A DNA stretch of 64,000 nucleotides from Microscilla marina ATCC 23134 (GCF_000169175.1 NZ_AAWS01000007.1:86001-150000), one strand, 5' to 3'. Shown: positions 25,328 to 35,925, counted from the first letter of the stretch. The notes: generated from the letters alone by a model not told the origin. Program-made: numbers and translations.

Positions 25328-28300
25328 ATGAGGTTTTGGATTACACTGTATTTGTTTTGTGTTTTTTTTCAGGTCTCTGCACAGCAATATTTCTTTCGAA
25401 ACTATTCACTAAAAGCAGGTATTCCCCAGTCAGAGGTATATACTTTGGTAAATGGACCCAAAGGTGGAATTTGGTTGGGAACAAATGGGGGAGGAGTTGC
25501 TCGCTTTAATGGACATAAGTTTGAAGTATTCAACAAGCGAACCCATGGGTTTGTTCATGACCAAGTAAATCAACTTTTTTTTGATAGTAAAGATCGGCTT
25601 TGGATAGGCACTACGACTGGTATTAGCCGTTTTGATGGGAAATTGACCAAAAGCTTTCCTTTGCCGCTTACGGCCTCTAGTGAGATTTCTTTTAAGTTCT
25701 GCGAAGACCCCCGAAAACCTGGCAGAGTGTGGAGCATGTCTATACTCAACCAAAAGATTCAGTATTTTGATGGAGACCAAGTAGTTGATTTTACCGACCA
25801 ATATCCTAAACAATTAAAAAATGTTCCTTTCTTAAATTTCATCTTACTTAATAACGGTAATTTTCTTATTGCCACTGGCAAAGCATTGCTTGAATACAAT
25901 GGCAAAGTACTTCGGGAGTCCCCCATAGCATTGCATCCAAAGTTTAAAGGAGCAAGGCTTAATCCTTTTTTAGTAGACAATGCAGGTAATTTATGGTTGT
26001 GGGCAGCCAAGCCACCCACCAACGGGCAACCTGCTACCCGGCGTTTGTTTAGGTATAACAAAGGACAAGTTAAAGAAATAACCTTGCCTCCACAAATACC
26101 TCCATTTAGGGTGAACGCTATTGGTCTAAAAGATCGCCAGGGGAACTTATGGCTGACTACTAACCGCAATGGGGTGTTGAAATATGACGGTAAGGTATTT
26201 CAGCATTTTTCTACGCAAAACGGCTTGCCTGCTAACACTACTGCCAGTTTGCTGGAAGACAGCGAAGGAAATATTTGGATAGGCACTATAGGAGCAGGAT
26301 TGATAAGGTACAGTGGAGACACCTTTACATTGTTTGATCAGGAACACACCAAAATAGCCTCTAATTTTACTCGTGCAATTTATCAGGATGGTGTAGGTAA
26401 TTATTGGATTGGAACAAATAGCAGAGGCATTACCCGCTTTGATGGTGTAAGTGCAGTCAGCTTCTTTAGTACTGCCGAAAACGAGGTAGGAAGAGTACAT
26501 GATTTTACAAGGATAGATGATCAACAATTTTTGGTAACAACCACCCGAAAAGGGATTTTAAAGTACAATGGAGAAAAGTTTGTGCCTGCCAATACGAGTT
26601 ATGGTATTCCTGCAAATCGGGGGGTAGGGGTTTCTTTTAGAGATGGTGACACTTACTGGTTTGGTGTATTTGGCTTAGGGGTAATCAAATACTCGCCTGA
26701 CGGAGTAGATACTTTAAGTGCTAAAAAGCATGGTTTGATTAATAATATCATTACGTCCATTACTAAAGATGGCAATGGTCACATGTGGTTTGGTTCCCTT
26801 CGCAATGCCACAGGTGGTTTATCTCGCTATGATGGCAAAAAAGTGACTACTTGGCATAAGTCAGATACTCTCAAGACAGAGTTAGTGATGCAAATGACGA
26901 CTGATAATAATGGAGGTGTATGGATTGCTACTTATGGCGAAGGAGTGATCAGGCATTCGGGTGGCAAGTTTAGTTATGTGACTACTAAACAAGGAATTAG
27001 TGATAATACCATCTATTCTATTATAAAAGATGATGAGGGGCATATTTGGCTGGGAGTACAAGGAGGAGTAGATAAGATTATTTTGGACAAACAAGCCAAA
27101 ATTGTTTCTATCAAGCACTTCAGGCAAGAAGACGGTTTTATGGGCATAGAAAATAACGGCAAAGCAGTGTATAAAGATGCCCAAGGAAACCTATGGTTTG
27201 GCACCTTGGGTGGGGTAGTGAAATATACTCCTAATGCCCGAAGGTTGTATCATCAAAAAGCCAAACTAAATATTAAGGAAGTGAGGTTGTTTTTGAAAAA
27301 AGTAGACTGGCAAAGCGATGAATACAAGCAATATGCCCAGTCAATAAACGCATTTTTTCCAGTGCCTCGTCAATTGAAGCTCCCTTACCACTTAAACCAT
27401 ATTACTCTTTATTTTGAAGGGATTAGTTATTTTATTCCTGAAAAAGTAGCTTATAAATGGCGCCTAGACGGTTTAGACAAAGAGTGGTCACCAGTATCCA
27501 CATCACAAAAAGCAACTTATACCAACTTGCCCCCGGGCAAATATACATTTAGATTAAAAGCCCGTAACAGTTGGGGGCAGTGGACAGGGCAAGACTATGT
27601 GTATGAGTTTGAGGTAATGACCCCTTACTGGCAAACCTGGTGGTTTAGAGCATTGGTAGCATTGATAGCAGGGCTATTGATTGTGCTGGGGTTTAGGTGG
27701 CGCTTGAGTACCATTAAAGCTCGGCAAAAAGAGCTACAACGTTTGGTAGATGAAAAGACTCTAGAGGTGAGAACCCAAAATGAAGAAATACTTGAGAAAA
27801 ACGCAGAACTAAAGCAGCAAAAAAAAGAGATACTAGTACAGAATGAGCAAATTCATTTGCAAAATGAAGAAATACAAGTGCAGCGTGATCAATTAGAACG
27901 GTCGTTTCAAAATGTAAAGTTATTGAGCGAAATAGGGCAAAAAGTAACTGCCAATCTTTCGGTACAAAAAATTGCTGAAACTTTTTATGAGCAAATAACT
28001 GCAGTAATGGAGGTAGATGAGTTTGGGATTGGTTTGTATGATGCAGAGCAAAGAGCTTTGGTTTTTGACCTGATTTATGTAGGCAATGATCGTTTGCCCC
28101 AGGTAACATTGCCACTCACACAAACAAAGCGTTTGTCAGTGCACTGTTTTTTAAATAAAAAAGAATTGGTATCGGGTGATGTAAAAAAAGATTTTGTGAA
28201 TTATACCAGTGCCAAAGATGCATACATTGAAGGTAGCTTGTTGAGTTCTATGTTGTGTGTACCTATTCTAGAGGGAGAACAAGCATTGGGGGTAATGACA

Positions 28301-29236
28301 CTGCAAGCACGAAAGCTTGATGCGTATGCTGATTATCATGTAAGTATGGTACGCAGCCTAAGCGCTTATGTGGCAATTGCTACTCAAAACTCAAATGTAT
28401 TCAATCAGGTGAAAATTCAAAAAAGAGAGATAGAAGTTAAAAACGAAAATATCACGGCAAGTATTAACTATGCCAAACAAATTCAACAAGCTATTCTGGG
28501 TAGAGCCAAAGATATTGCCCAGTATTTTAGCGATGCTTTTGTATTGCTAAAGCCAAAAGATATAGTGAGTGGTGATTTTTACTGGAGCACTAAAGTAACG
28601 ACTGAACAGGCACAACAAAAAATAGTACTGGTGGCAGCTGATTGTACCGGGCACGGAGTACCAGGGGCGTTCATGACTTTGATGGGGAGCGATTTTCTGG
28701 ATGACATTGTATGCAAAGAAAAAATGACCCAGCCCGACCGTATACTACAGCAGCTGGAACAAAGAGTAATAGAGCGATTGCAAAAAAATGAAGGCGATCA
28801 GGTAAACGACGGTATGGATATGGCAATCCTTAGTGTTGATCCTCAAAGCTTGACTCTTGATTTTGCCGGAGCCAAAAACCCACTATGGCTCATACGCAAT
28901 GGTGAACTGATAGAGTACAAAGGTTCCAGGTTTCCTATAGGAGGGAGCTCGCAATACCAAAAAATGAAACAATTTGATTTGCATGCCATTGATTTACAAC
29001 CAAAAGACGTGTTGTATATATTCTCGGATGGCTATCAAGACCAGTTTGGTGGCCAAAAAGGTAAAAAATTTATGAAGCAACAGTTAAGAGAATTGTTAAT
29101 TAAGATTCATCAAAAGCCTATGCAGGAGCAACAAAAAATACTGGAAAATACCCTGAAAAACTGGATGAGTTATTTGCCGGAACACAGTGAAGTAAAGCAG
29201 GTAGATGATATATTGGTAATAGGGGTAAGCATTTGA
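25328..29236 (+). CDS. Two-component-propeller sensor with Y_Y_Y, TM, GAF and SpoIIE phosphatase domains
   Basis: A 1302-residue signalling protein. Order: signal peptide (1-19); beta-propeller repeats (about 25-640) with recurring GNIWIGT or GNLWFGT and RFDG or KYDG pairs; a Y_Y_Y domain (about 685-765, YKWRLDGLDKEW, YTNLPPGKYTFRLKARN); one transmembrane helix (about 775-795); a coiled coil (about 797-865); a GAF domain (about 870-1020); and a C-terminal PP2C/SpoIIE domain with DIVSGDFYW, AADCTGHGVPGAFM and YIFSDGYQDQFGG. The propeller should sense a periplasmic ligand, and the phosphatase probably dephosphorylates an anti-sigma-factor antagonist. The related gene at 29664 follows on the same strand. 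Confidence 0.9.
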   Translation: MRFWITLYLFCVFFQVSAQQYFFRNYSLKAGIPQSEVYTLVNGPKGGIWLGTNGGGVARFNGHKFEVFNKRTHGFVHDQVNQLFFDSKDRLWIGTTTGISRFDGKLTKSFPLPLTASSEISFKFCEDPRKPGRVWSMSILNQKIQYFDGDQVVDFTDQYPKQLKNVPFLNFILLNNGNFLIATGKALLEYNGKVLRESPIALHPKFKGARLNPFLVDNAGNLWLWAAKPPTNGQPATRRLFRYNKGQVKEITLPPQIPPFRVNAIGLKDRQGNLWLTTNRNGVLKYDGKVFQHFSTQNGLPANTTASLLEDSEGNIWIGTIGAGLIRYSGDTFTLFDQEHTKIASNFTRAIYQDGVGNYWIGTNSRGITRFDGVSAVSFFSTAENEVGRVHDFTRIDDQQFLVTTTRKGILKYNGEKFVPANTSYGIPANRGVGVSFRDGDTYWFGVFGLGVIKYSPDGVDTLSAKKHGLINNIITSITKDGNGHMWFGSLRNATGGLSRYDGKKVTTWHKSDTLKTELVMQMTTDNNGGVWIATYGEGVIRHSGGKFSYVTTKQGISDNTIYSIIKDDEGHIWLGVQGGVDKIILDKQAKIVSIKHFRQEDGFMGIENNGKAVYKDAQGNLWFGTLGGVVKYTPNARRLYHQKAKLNIKEVRLFLKKVDWQSDEYKQYAQSINAFFPVPRQLKLPYHLNHITLYFEGISYFIPEKVAYKWRLDGLDKEWSPVSTSQKATYTNLPPGKYTFRLKARNSWGQWTGQDYVYEFEVMTPYWQTWWFRALVALIAGLLIVLGFRWRLSTIKARQKELQRLVDEKTLEVRTQNEEILEKNAELKQQKKEILVQNEQIHLQNEEIQVQRDQLERSFQNVKLLSEIGQKVTANLSVQKIAETFYEQITAVMEVDEFGIGLYDAEQRALVFDLIYVGNDRLPQVTLPLTQTKRLSVHCFLNKKELVSGDVKKDFVNYTSAKDAYIEGSLLSSMLCVPILEGEQALGVMTLQARKLDAYADYHVSMVRSLSAYVAIATQNSNVFNQVKIQKREIEVKNENITASINYAKQIQQAILGRAKDIAQYFSDAFVLLKPKDIVSGDFYWSTKVTTEQAQQKIVLVAADCTGHGVPGAFMTLMGSDFLDDIVCKEKMTQPDRILQQLEQRVIERLQKNEGDQVNDGMDMAILSVDPQSLTLDFAGAKNPLWLIRNGELIEYKGSRFPIGGSSQYQKMKQFDLHAIDLQPKDVLYIFSDGYQDQFGGQKGKKFMKQQLRELLIKIHQKPMQEQQKILENTLKNWMSYLPEHSEVKQVDDILVIGVSI

Positions 29237-29663
29237 TAAATATAACTTATTATGGGAAGTGGCGAGCCTAACTATTAAAACACATCTATTTGTTGAAAAT
29301 AAAGAAATCTGGCAACAAAGCAACAAGCAACTGACGACTAATGGGACAAGCCCAGCTTTTTGTTCATAGACTTTACTACTTTGTGTTGCCTTACAAAGTA
29401 GATGTAAGTTTTTAACCATTAAGTGTTTGATATTAAGCCCAAAAATTACTTAATTGTTATATAAAATTATACTCTACCCAGTTTGTTTAAAAATCCCGTC
29501 CTCACCAACCGATCAAAAGGGCGAAAAATAGTAGAGTAGAATAATAAAATTCAACCAACTGTTGTGTATTCTCTACTCCAGATGTTTTGATTTCACTCAC
29601 TATCGCCATATTTTTTTGTTTTCACTTATAAGACATGCTGTAAGTAAAGCAGAGGGCTACTAC
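29237..29663. other. Intergenic region between the two phosphatase genes
   Basis: About 425 bases without a supported gene. The frame of the downstream gene is open back to 29562, but that extension has no family character. A stretch AACAAAGCAACAAGCAACTG near 29315 is low-complexity. No terminator is clear. Confidence 0.45.
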
Positions 29664-32066
29664 ATGACTAAATGGTTGCAAATACTACTCTTTATTTTGG
29701 TTATTATGCTCAGTGGACACTGGGTAAAAGCACAAACTCCTACAACTGACCACTGGAAGAAGGTTAAAGCAGACAAAAAAGGCACCTTATGGGTAATATA
29801 TACCAATAATGAACCTTTTATAAAGGCTGAGCTACAAGGACAGCCGACCGGACTTGAACCTGATATTATCAGGGCTTTTGTAAGGTTTATCAAATCTCGT
29901 TATCAAATCGACTTACAACTACGTTGGAAAAAGTTCAAGCAATTCAAAGATTGCTATAAGGCCATTAAACAAATGAAAGCAGGAGTGATTGCCTGCGCTG
30001 GTTTTTCTATTACCGATCAACGAAAGCGTGAGCTTCAATTTTCAAAAGCTTACATGCCTGATATAGAAATACTCATCTCTAGTCATAATGTGCCTGTATT
30101 TGAAGACATCACCTCATTCAATAAATACCTACCTCAACTCAAAATCATTACCATTCGTAATACTACTTTCGAGCAGAACCTGAAAGACTTGATCAAAACC
30201 AGGGCTTTTACCAACCTTAGCTATAGCTACATTCCTAGCGGAGAAATTATGCGAGATTCTTGTGTAAACAAGGACAATTTTTTGGCTTATACTCAGCTAC
30301 CCAATTACATTATGATGCTGCAGCAAGGAAAGCTCGTACAAAGACAACGCCTTTTTAATGTAGTGAGAGAAGGGCTTGCTTTGGCGTTGCCCCTGAAATC
30401 AGATTGGAAACAGCCTCTCGATACCTTTTTTGCGCAACCCGCCAGCAAACAATTGATTAAAAATATCATCAATAAACACTTTGGTAATTTTGCTACAGAC
30501 TTAATCATTGATGCCCAAAAAAACCGTGATGACACCCACCGTGAAAATCAAATGGTGTCGATGGAACAAAAATTTCAGGAATTATTAATTCAGAAAACAA
30601 AAGAGCAGTTAAAAAGTGAAAAACTGCAAACGCGTATTGCGCTCCTGGCTTTGGCTGCATTGATTGTGTTATTTAGTGTTTTAGGTTGGTTTTTGTACAA
30701 CCGTGAAAAAATAAAAAAAATCGCCAGGCAAGAGTTAGCACGAAAAAATGCTGAAATAGCTGCTCAGGCTGCCAGTATTAAAGAATCTTATCAAAAACTT
30801 GAGTTAATATCTGACCTGGGTAAGTTGGTAATTGCCAATTTATCTATCGAAGACATCATCAAAACGGTATACCAACAAGTACTATCGCTTATGCCCACCG
30901 AAGAGTTTGGGATTGGTATATACGACCCTGTAAGAAAAAGCCTGGTATATGAGGTATACTTTAGTAAAGGCAAACGTATGCCTGTTTTTTCACTGCCTGT
31001 GAGCCAGAGTGATCGTTTGACCCTCAAGTGTTTTACCCTTAAGCAAGAAATAGTACTGTCAGACTTGCCAAATGAATATACCCAATACCTGGACTCGCTC
31101 GATGCGTACGAACCCCAAGAACTATTAAACTCTATGATATGTTTGCCATTGATAGCAGGTGACCAGGCCATTGGTATTATCAATGTACAACATTCAGCAA
31201 AAAATGCTTATGGCAGTCAACATGTGAGCATTTTCAGAAACCTGGCAAACTATGCCATTATTGCCATTCAAAATGCCAAGGTGTTCAAACAGCTAGAGTC
31301 GCAAAAAAATGATATTACGGCAAGTATAAATTATGCCAAACAAATTCAAGACGCCATGTTACCTGGTATAGAGACAATGCAAGCGTTTTTGCCCAATATA
31401 TTTGTCTTGTTTAAACCCAGGGATATAGTGAGCGGTGATTTTTATTATTTTGCTGCCAACGCCGATAAGTCTAAATGTGTATTGGCAGCTATAGATTGTA
31501 CTGGTCATGGGGTGCCAGGTGCTTTTATGAGCTTGATTGGGAATGACATTTTAAATAGTATTATTGAACAAGAAGGCATTATAGATGCGAACCTCATTCT
31601 TGATAAATTACACACAGGAGTGTATACATCGCTTAGGCAAGATAGCAACTCCAATCGTGATGGAATGGATATCTCTTTATGTGTAATAGACAAGGCAACC
31701 CAAACCTTACAGTTTGCCGGAGCAATGAGTTCATTGGTGTACGTGCAAAATGGAGAATTAAAACGATTGGTGGGTGATAAAATGCCCATAGGTGGAGAGC
31801 AAAGAGAAAGAAACCGACAGTTTCAAAAACAAGTACTGGATATAAGTATTCCTACCACTTTATATCTATACTCAGATGGTTACCAAGATCAGTTTGGTGG
31901 CGAGCATAACCGCAAATTTATGGCACCCCGTTTCCGGGAATTGCTTTATAGTATACACCAAACCCCTGTAACTGAACAGAAAAAAAACCTTGAGTCTACC
32001 CTTAGGCATTGGCAGCAAAACAACGATCAATTAGACGATATATTGGTGATTGGGGTCAAGATATAA
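29664..32066 (+). CDS. Periplasmic-binding-domain sensor with TM, GAF and SpoIIE phosphatase domains
   Basis: An 800-residue paralogue of the preceding gene in its C-terminal half. From ATG 29664 it has a signal peptide (MTKWLQILLFILVIMLSG). An extracellular solute-binding family 3-like domain (about 30-285) follows, with GTLWVIYTNNEPFIKAEL and GLEPDIIRAFVRFI typical of its first lobe. Then come one transmembrane helix (about 327-345), a coiled coil, a GAF domain (about 385-540) and a SpoIIE/PP2C domain (about 560-800) with DIVSGDFYYF, AIDCTGHGVPGAFMS and LYSDGYQDQFGGEH. The start at 29562 is rejected because 29664 places the signal peptide at the N-terminus. The ligand is probably an amino acid or small solute, by family. 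Confidence 0.88.
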   Translation: MTKWLQILLFILVIMLSGHWVKAQTPTTDHWKKVKADKKGTLWVIYTNNEPFIKAELQGQPTGLEPDIIRAFVRFIKSRYQIDLQLRWKKFKQFKDCYKAIKQMKAGVIACAGFSITDQRKRELQFSKAYMPDIEILISSHNVPVFEDITSFNKYLPQLKIITIRNTTFEQNLKDLIKTRAFTNLSYSYIPSGEIMRDSCVNKDNFLAYTQLPNYIMMLQQGKLVQRQRLFNVVREGLALALPLKSDWKQPLDTFFAQPASKQLIKNIINKHFGNFATDLIIDAQKNRDDTHRENQMVSMEQKFQELLIQKTKEQLKSEKLQTRIALLALAALIVLFSVLGWFLYNREKIKKIARQELARKNAEIAAQAASIKESYQKLELISDLGKLVIANLSIEDIIKTVYQQVLSLMPTEEFGIGIYDPVRKSLVYEVYFSKGKRMPVFSLPVSQSDRLTLKCFTLKQEIVLSDLPNEYTQYLDSLDAYEPQELLNSMICLPLIAGDQAIGIINVQHSAKNAYGSQHVSIFRNLANYAIIAIQNAKVFKQLESQKNDITASINYAKQIQDAMLPGIETMQAFLPNIFVLFKPRDIVSGDFYYFAANADKSKCVLAAIDCTGHGVPGAFMSLIGNDILNSIIEQEGIIDANLILDKLHTGVYTSLRQDSNSNRDGMDISLCVIDKATQTLQFAGAMSSLVYVQNGELKRLVGDKMPIGGEQRERNRQFQKQVLDISIPTTLYLYSDGYQDQFGGEHNRKFMAPRFRELLYSIHQTPVTEQKKNLESTLRHWQQNNDQLDDILVIGVKI

Positions 32067-32551
32067 ATGGGGTTTATTGTACTGTAAAAATAAAGTTCCG
32101 TTCCTGTATACAATACTCCGCAGTGATTTTAGTCAAAGTTGTTTGCTGGTTATCAGTCATTGATGAATTTAAAAACTATTTAATTGGGTGTTTAGGCATA
32201 AAACCGAAACACTTTTAAAAATAAAGTGAGTATACAATCTTAAAACACTGGTTTACAGCATTTAACAAGGTGAACATTTACTCGAATCAGCTATGGACTA
32301 TTGTGTATACCATTCTAGCCCAAAATAGGAACAGGTATTTAGGGTTTGTTTAAACTTTCGCATTTAGCATGATTTTCGATGAACTTTAAACAAGTTCTTA
32401 TTATCATCAAAAAAATACCCCCTGTTTGAATAACTTAACAGAGGGTAACTTTAAAATATATTGTGTAGAATACTTGAAGATTAATAACTAAAAATGAGTG
32501 TAATATTTATAAGGGTAATTTAGATGTTGTAATGCTGTCAAGCATTAGTAA
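32067..32551. other. Intergenic region with convergent hairpin
   Basis: About 485 bases without a supported gene. TGTAAAAATAAAGTTC at 32083-32098 is identical to the left end of MITE family 1 but lacks the rest. A hairpin at 32417-32448, TACCCCCTGTT with AACAGAGGGTA, may terminate both convergent genes. Confidence 0.45.
32417..32448. terminator. Terminator-like hairpin between convergent genes
   Basis: An 11-bp stem with one mismatch (TACCCCCTGTT and AACAGAGGGTA), ten-base loop, A-rich on the left flank so a T run follows on the minus strand. It lies about 100 bases beyond the minus-strand lipoprotein stop. Confidence 0.5.
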
Positions 32552-33718
32552 TTAATTGGCCGGGATAAAAAATGGCGTCAAATCTACATTTGCATTGCCA
32601 CCAGCACCATTATAATTGCGATAAGTTCTATTCTTTTCTATTGTATAAAACGAATCAACGTAGTCATCATCATTGGTAAACCAAGCATCGGGCATTGCTT
32701 GAATAATGGCATTGGCAATTTGCCCTAAGGCACTTACTATGGGTACTTCAGTAAGCAAGCCAGTAATTTTAAACACACCATCTACAATCACTGCTACCAT
32801 ATCTTTGTAATTATGGTTGTCATCTTTTTCAAACAACTGTATGTTCGCTGCTTGATAGTCGTAGTCATCCCAGAAAAGCAACACTTGGTTTGGGTAATAA
32901 GTTTTGCCATCTGTATCTAGGTAATACATTGGAATTACATTGATTTGAGCTTCTTTCTGGTTGCCGCGAATACCAGAAGTGATCGCGTATACCTCTGCCG
33001 ATCCACTAATCCAAGGTTCTTTGTCATCGTTCAAGCGAATGCGGTCTAACTTGGTAGTTTCCAAGCCCGAAGCTGTTGTTCTTTTTTTGGCTGCTGTGCG
33101 TTGAGCAAAATTTTGTAACCCCTTCTTCTTTAATTGTTTATTCATGTAAGCAACCTCTACCTTCAAAGCTTCAAAACCATCGGTTTCTACTACTATTACT
33201 GGTACTTCAGGTGCCTTGAAAGGGTCAAGGTACACCACTTCTTTCTGAAGGTTATAAGCCTTTACCTTGGTCCATTCGGCTTCATCTTTTTGGGTAGGTG
33301 CATAGGCTATCAATAGTTTAGAAAAATCTACTCCAGCAGTAGGTTGGTGCAACCATAACTCAGGCACTTCTACATTATCAGGAGCCTCTACATTTTTGTA
33401 AGTAGCTTCTGCACTGGTTACCACTTGGCGCAGTTGCTGCGTAGCCGTGTTGTTTATCCCCTCAGATTTTACCTGGTCTAGTATTGTAGCAAGGGCTACA
33501 CTAGGTTGTTGGGCCTTAAGTGAGTTAATAATGCTATTGCGACTAGACTTTTGATTGAGCAAGTCTACTACATCAAGGGCTATCTTATCTTTGTTGATTG
33601 ATTTACTGGTAGCGGGAATGTTTTTTTCAGGTGCCACCTCTGATTGTTTTTGACAACTTGCCAAAACAGTGATAAAAGCCAGGCATATCACCCAAGCTTT
33701 GAGTTTTAAGATATTCAT
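32552..33718 (-). CDS. Secreted lipoprotein of unknown function, related to the pair at 50599/52054
   Basis: 388 residues with a lipoprotein signal peptide ending VLASC (Cys about 22). The C-terminal half matches the tandem lipoproteins at 50599 and 52054 in pattern: EPWISGSAEVYAI against EGWPAGAPEVDVRV, and VLLFWDDYDYQAANIQLFEKDD against SLLYWDEDVHGSVIYIHFVEDD. The middle PVIVVETDGFEA also parallels PVVVLGGNERL. It may belong to the DUF3103-like group, but I am not certain. It stands alone on the minus strand. Localisation is well supported; function unknown. Confidence 0.7.
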   Translation of the reverse strand: MNILKLKAWVICLAFITVLASCQKQSEVAPEKNIPATSKSINKDKIALDVVDLLNQKSSRNSIINSLKAQQPSVALATILDQVKSEGINNTATQQLRQVVTSAEATYKNVEAPDNVEVPELWLHQPTAGVDFSKLLIAYAPTQKDEAEWTKVKAYNLQKEVVYLDPFKAPEVPVIVVETDGFEALKVEVAYMNKQLKKKGLQNFAQRTAAKKRTTASGLETTKLDRIRLNDDKEPWISGSAEVYAITSGIRGNQKEAQINVIPMYYLDTDGKTYYPNQVLLFWDDYDYQAANIQLFEKDDNHNYKDMVAVIVDGVFKITGLLTEVPIVSALGQIANAIIQAMPDAWFTNDDDYVDSFYTIEKNRTYRNYNGAGGNANVDLTPFFIPAN

Positions 33719-34045
33719 TTTGTTATGTTGTTAGTTTAGTTAATTAATCTTCTGCCAATATTTTTTTTTAAAGTGATAGCAAATAAAAAAAACAGTTTTT
33801 CAAAACAAAATTTGGGTAAGGTTTTTTTGACTATTGGTTATTTTTTTTCTAGGTGGTCAGTTTCTACATGGTAAAAGGTGGCTGATAGTTATTTATTATT
33901 TTTCAGTACCCTCAAAGTCAAGGCAAGTAATTCATTGGTTACCCATAGCTAAAAGCGAACTACTAAAAACTATAGTTTTTAAAAAAATATACTTAATTTA
34001 ACAGTTAACATTACCTTACTTATTTTAAATAAACTTACTTGGCAG
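33719..34045. other. Divergent intergenic region
   Basis: About 325 AT-rich bases. The one notable feature is a perfect 16-bp palindrome, AAAAACTATAGTTTTT, at 33965-33980, about 65 bases before the phosphotransferase gene. It could be an operator or a chance AT palindrome. Confidence 0.4.
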
Positions 34046-35116
34046 ATGGAGCAACCCCAAATTGATGAAGCACGCGCAATACGTAAAGGAGAAGAATTAA
34101 ATACAGAAAAACTTCAGGCTTTTCTAAATGAAGAATTAAATATGGGAGATGCCTCTCTGGAAATTGCCCAGTTTCCGAGTGGTTATTCAAACCTTACCTA
34201 TCTATTAAAACTAGGAGACAAAGAACTTGTATTACGTCGTCCGCCCTTTGGAGCTGAAAAAATAAGCAAAGGGCACGATATGGGCAGAGAGTATAAAGTA
34301 TTGTCAAGGTTAAACCCTGTATACCCCAAAACCCCCAAACCCTTGGTATATACCGAGGACAGTTCTATTATTGGAGCCCCTTTTTATATTATGGAACGTG
34401 TCAAAGGCTCCATCCTAAGAGCCAATCAAAAGGTAGATATGTCACGGCAGGAAGCCCGTATTTTGTCCGAAAATTTTATACATAATTTGGCAAGACTCCA
34501 TAAAATTGACGTAAATGAAACTGGGCTTATAGAATTGGGCAAACCAGAGGGGTATATGCGCCGTCAGGTAGAAGGATGGATTGAGCGTTATAAGAAGTCA
34601 CAGACAGATGATATTCGTGATATGGACGAAGTAATACAATGGTTTCCGGACAATATACCCGAAACCAAGTATACTTCTTTTATTCACAATGACTATAAGT
34701 ACGACAACATAGTACTCAACCCTGAAGACCCTACCCAAATAAAAGCTGTGCTCGACTGGGAAATGTCTACCGTTGGCGACCCACTCAGCGACCTTGCCAC
34801 TACCCTTGCCTATACCACCGAATCTACCGATCCTGAACCCCTTAGAATGTTTGGTATTCGTGCTTTTGAGGGGGTAATGAGTCGTGATGAAACTGTACGA
34901 CGTTATGAGGCAGCCAGTGGTATAAAAACCGAAAACATGGTTTTTTATTTTGCTTTTGCCACCTTCAAGTTAGGTACTATTTGTCAACAGATTTACTATC
35001 GTTATAAGGAAGGCTTTACCAAAGATCCCAGGTTTGCCCCGCTCATATTTTTGGTGAAGGCCACCGCCAAACTCTCTGCCAGTGCAGTGCGTAATGGTAG
35101 AATAAGAGATATTTAA
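34046..35116 (+). CDS. Phosphotransferase family protein (APH/ACAD10-like kinase fold)
   Basis: A 356-residue aminoglycoside-phosphotransferase-fold protein closest in look to the ACAD10/11 N-terminal kinase-like domain. Nucleotide-binding strand: FPSGYSNLTYLL then LVLRRPP; catalytic loop FIHNDYKYDNIVLNP; metal-binding VLDWEMSTVGDPLSDLATTLAY. Members are thought to phosphorylate small hydroxylated substrates such as hydroxyacyl-CoAs. The DUF2071 gene starts 23 bases after the stop, so both are probably co-transcribed. Confidence 0.88.
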   Translation: MEQPQIDEARAIRKGEELNTEKLQAFLNEELNMGDASLEIAQFPSGYSNLTYLLKLGDKELVLRRPPFGAEKISKGHDMGREYKVLSRLNPVYPKTPKPLVYTEDSSIIGAPFYIMERVKGSILRANQKVDMSRQEARILSENFIHNLARLHKIDVNETGLIELGKPEGYMRRQVEGWIERYKKSQTDDIRDMDEVIQWFPDNIPETKYTSFIHNDYKYDNIVLNPEDPTQIKAVLDWEMSTVGDPLSDLATTLAYTTESTDPEPLRMFGIRAFEGVMSRDETVRRYEAASGIKTENMVFYFAFATFKLGTICQQIYYRYKEGFTKDPRFAPLIFLVKATAKLSASAVRNGRIRDI

Positions 35117-35139
35117 AGTATTAGACAAACAAGCTAAAA

Positions 35140-35925
35140 ATGAGCTACCAGGATAAACTCAATCAAAGGGTAAGCACCAACATTAAAGAGGGGCGTTGGT
35201 CGGCCGAAACCACATTAGATCATTTTGCATTGGTAAATTACGCCTTACCTTTGGCTCGGTTGCGTCCATTGATTCCTGCACGCTTTGACATTCCCACATT
35301 TGAAGTAAACGATGAACTTTGCGCTTTTATAAGTGCGGTACCATTCATAGATCGTGATTTTCATTTCCCTCATGTGTATCCTTCACCTCGCTATCATTTT
35401 GGGCAAATCAATTACAGGGCCTACATTACCGACAAAGAAACTGGCGAGGATGTGGTTTGGTTTTTTGGTACAGTGCTGGGGTCACATTGGTATAACCTGC
35501 CGCGTAGGTTATGGAAAATGCCCTGGTATTATGGGGATTTTTCTACCAGTTTTCATTATGACCATAAAGACGGTTACCAAACCTATAAAATCAACATAGA
35601 CTCTGTCTGGGGCAAAACAAGGATAGAACTCAAAGATACAGCAGAGGCAGTTACTACGGCTGAAGGTTTCGATAATATTAGCCAAATGAAGCTGTTTTTG
35701 ACCCATCCTGTTCAAGGGTTTTATTATAGAACCAACGGCAAAATAGGTACTTATCGAGTATGGCATCCAGAAATGCGACTGACCAATGCTGTGGGTGAAT
35801 ATTTATATTTTGAGCCGTTCGAAAACCTCAAGTTATTGTCGCGCGAAGAAATGCGTTATCCTCATTCAGTGTTTATTTGCCCTGAAATATTATTTAGGGT
35901 TGAGCTACCCCCAAAGGAAGTTTAA
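35140..35925 (+). CDS. DUF2071/YqjF family protein
   Basis: A 261-residue protein resembling the DUF2071 (YqjF-like, acetoacetate decarboxylase fold) family: LDHFALVNYALPLARLRPLIPARFDIPTF at the N-terminus, FGQINYRAYI, FFGTVLGSHWYNLPRRLWKMPWYYG in the core. No signal peptide. Biochemical role unknown for this group. Placed second in a two-gene unit with the phosphotransferase. Confidence 0.8.
   Translation: MSYQDKLNQRVSTNIKEGRWSAETTLDHFALVNYALPLARLRPLIPARFDIPTFEVNDELCAFISAVPFIDRDFHFPHVYPSPRYHFGQINYRAYITDKETGEDVVWFFGTVLGSHWYNLPRRLWKMPWYYGDFSTSFHYDHKDGYQTYKINIDSVWGKTRIELKDTAEAVTTAEGFDNISQMKLFLTHPVQGFYYRTNGKIGTYRVWHPEMRLTNAVGEYLYFEPFENLKLLSREEMRYPHSVFICPEILFRVELPPKEV

Noticed and set aside
29562..29663. 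N-terminal extension of the second phosphatase gene
   Set aside because: The extension has no family similarity and would bury the signal peptide that starts at 29664.
32083..32098. 16 bases identical to the left end of MITE family 1
   Set aside because: Only the end sequence matches; no interior or right end follows. It could be a remnant, but chance in AT-rich DNA cannot be excluded.
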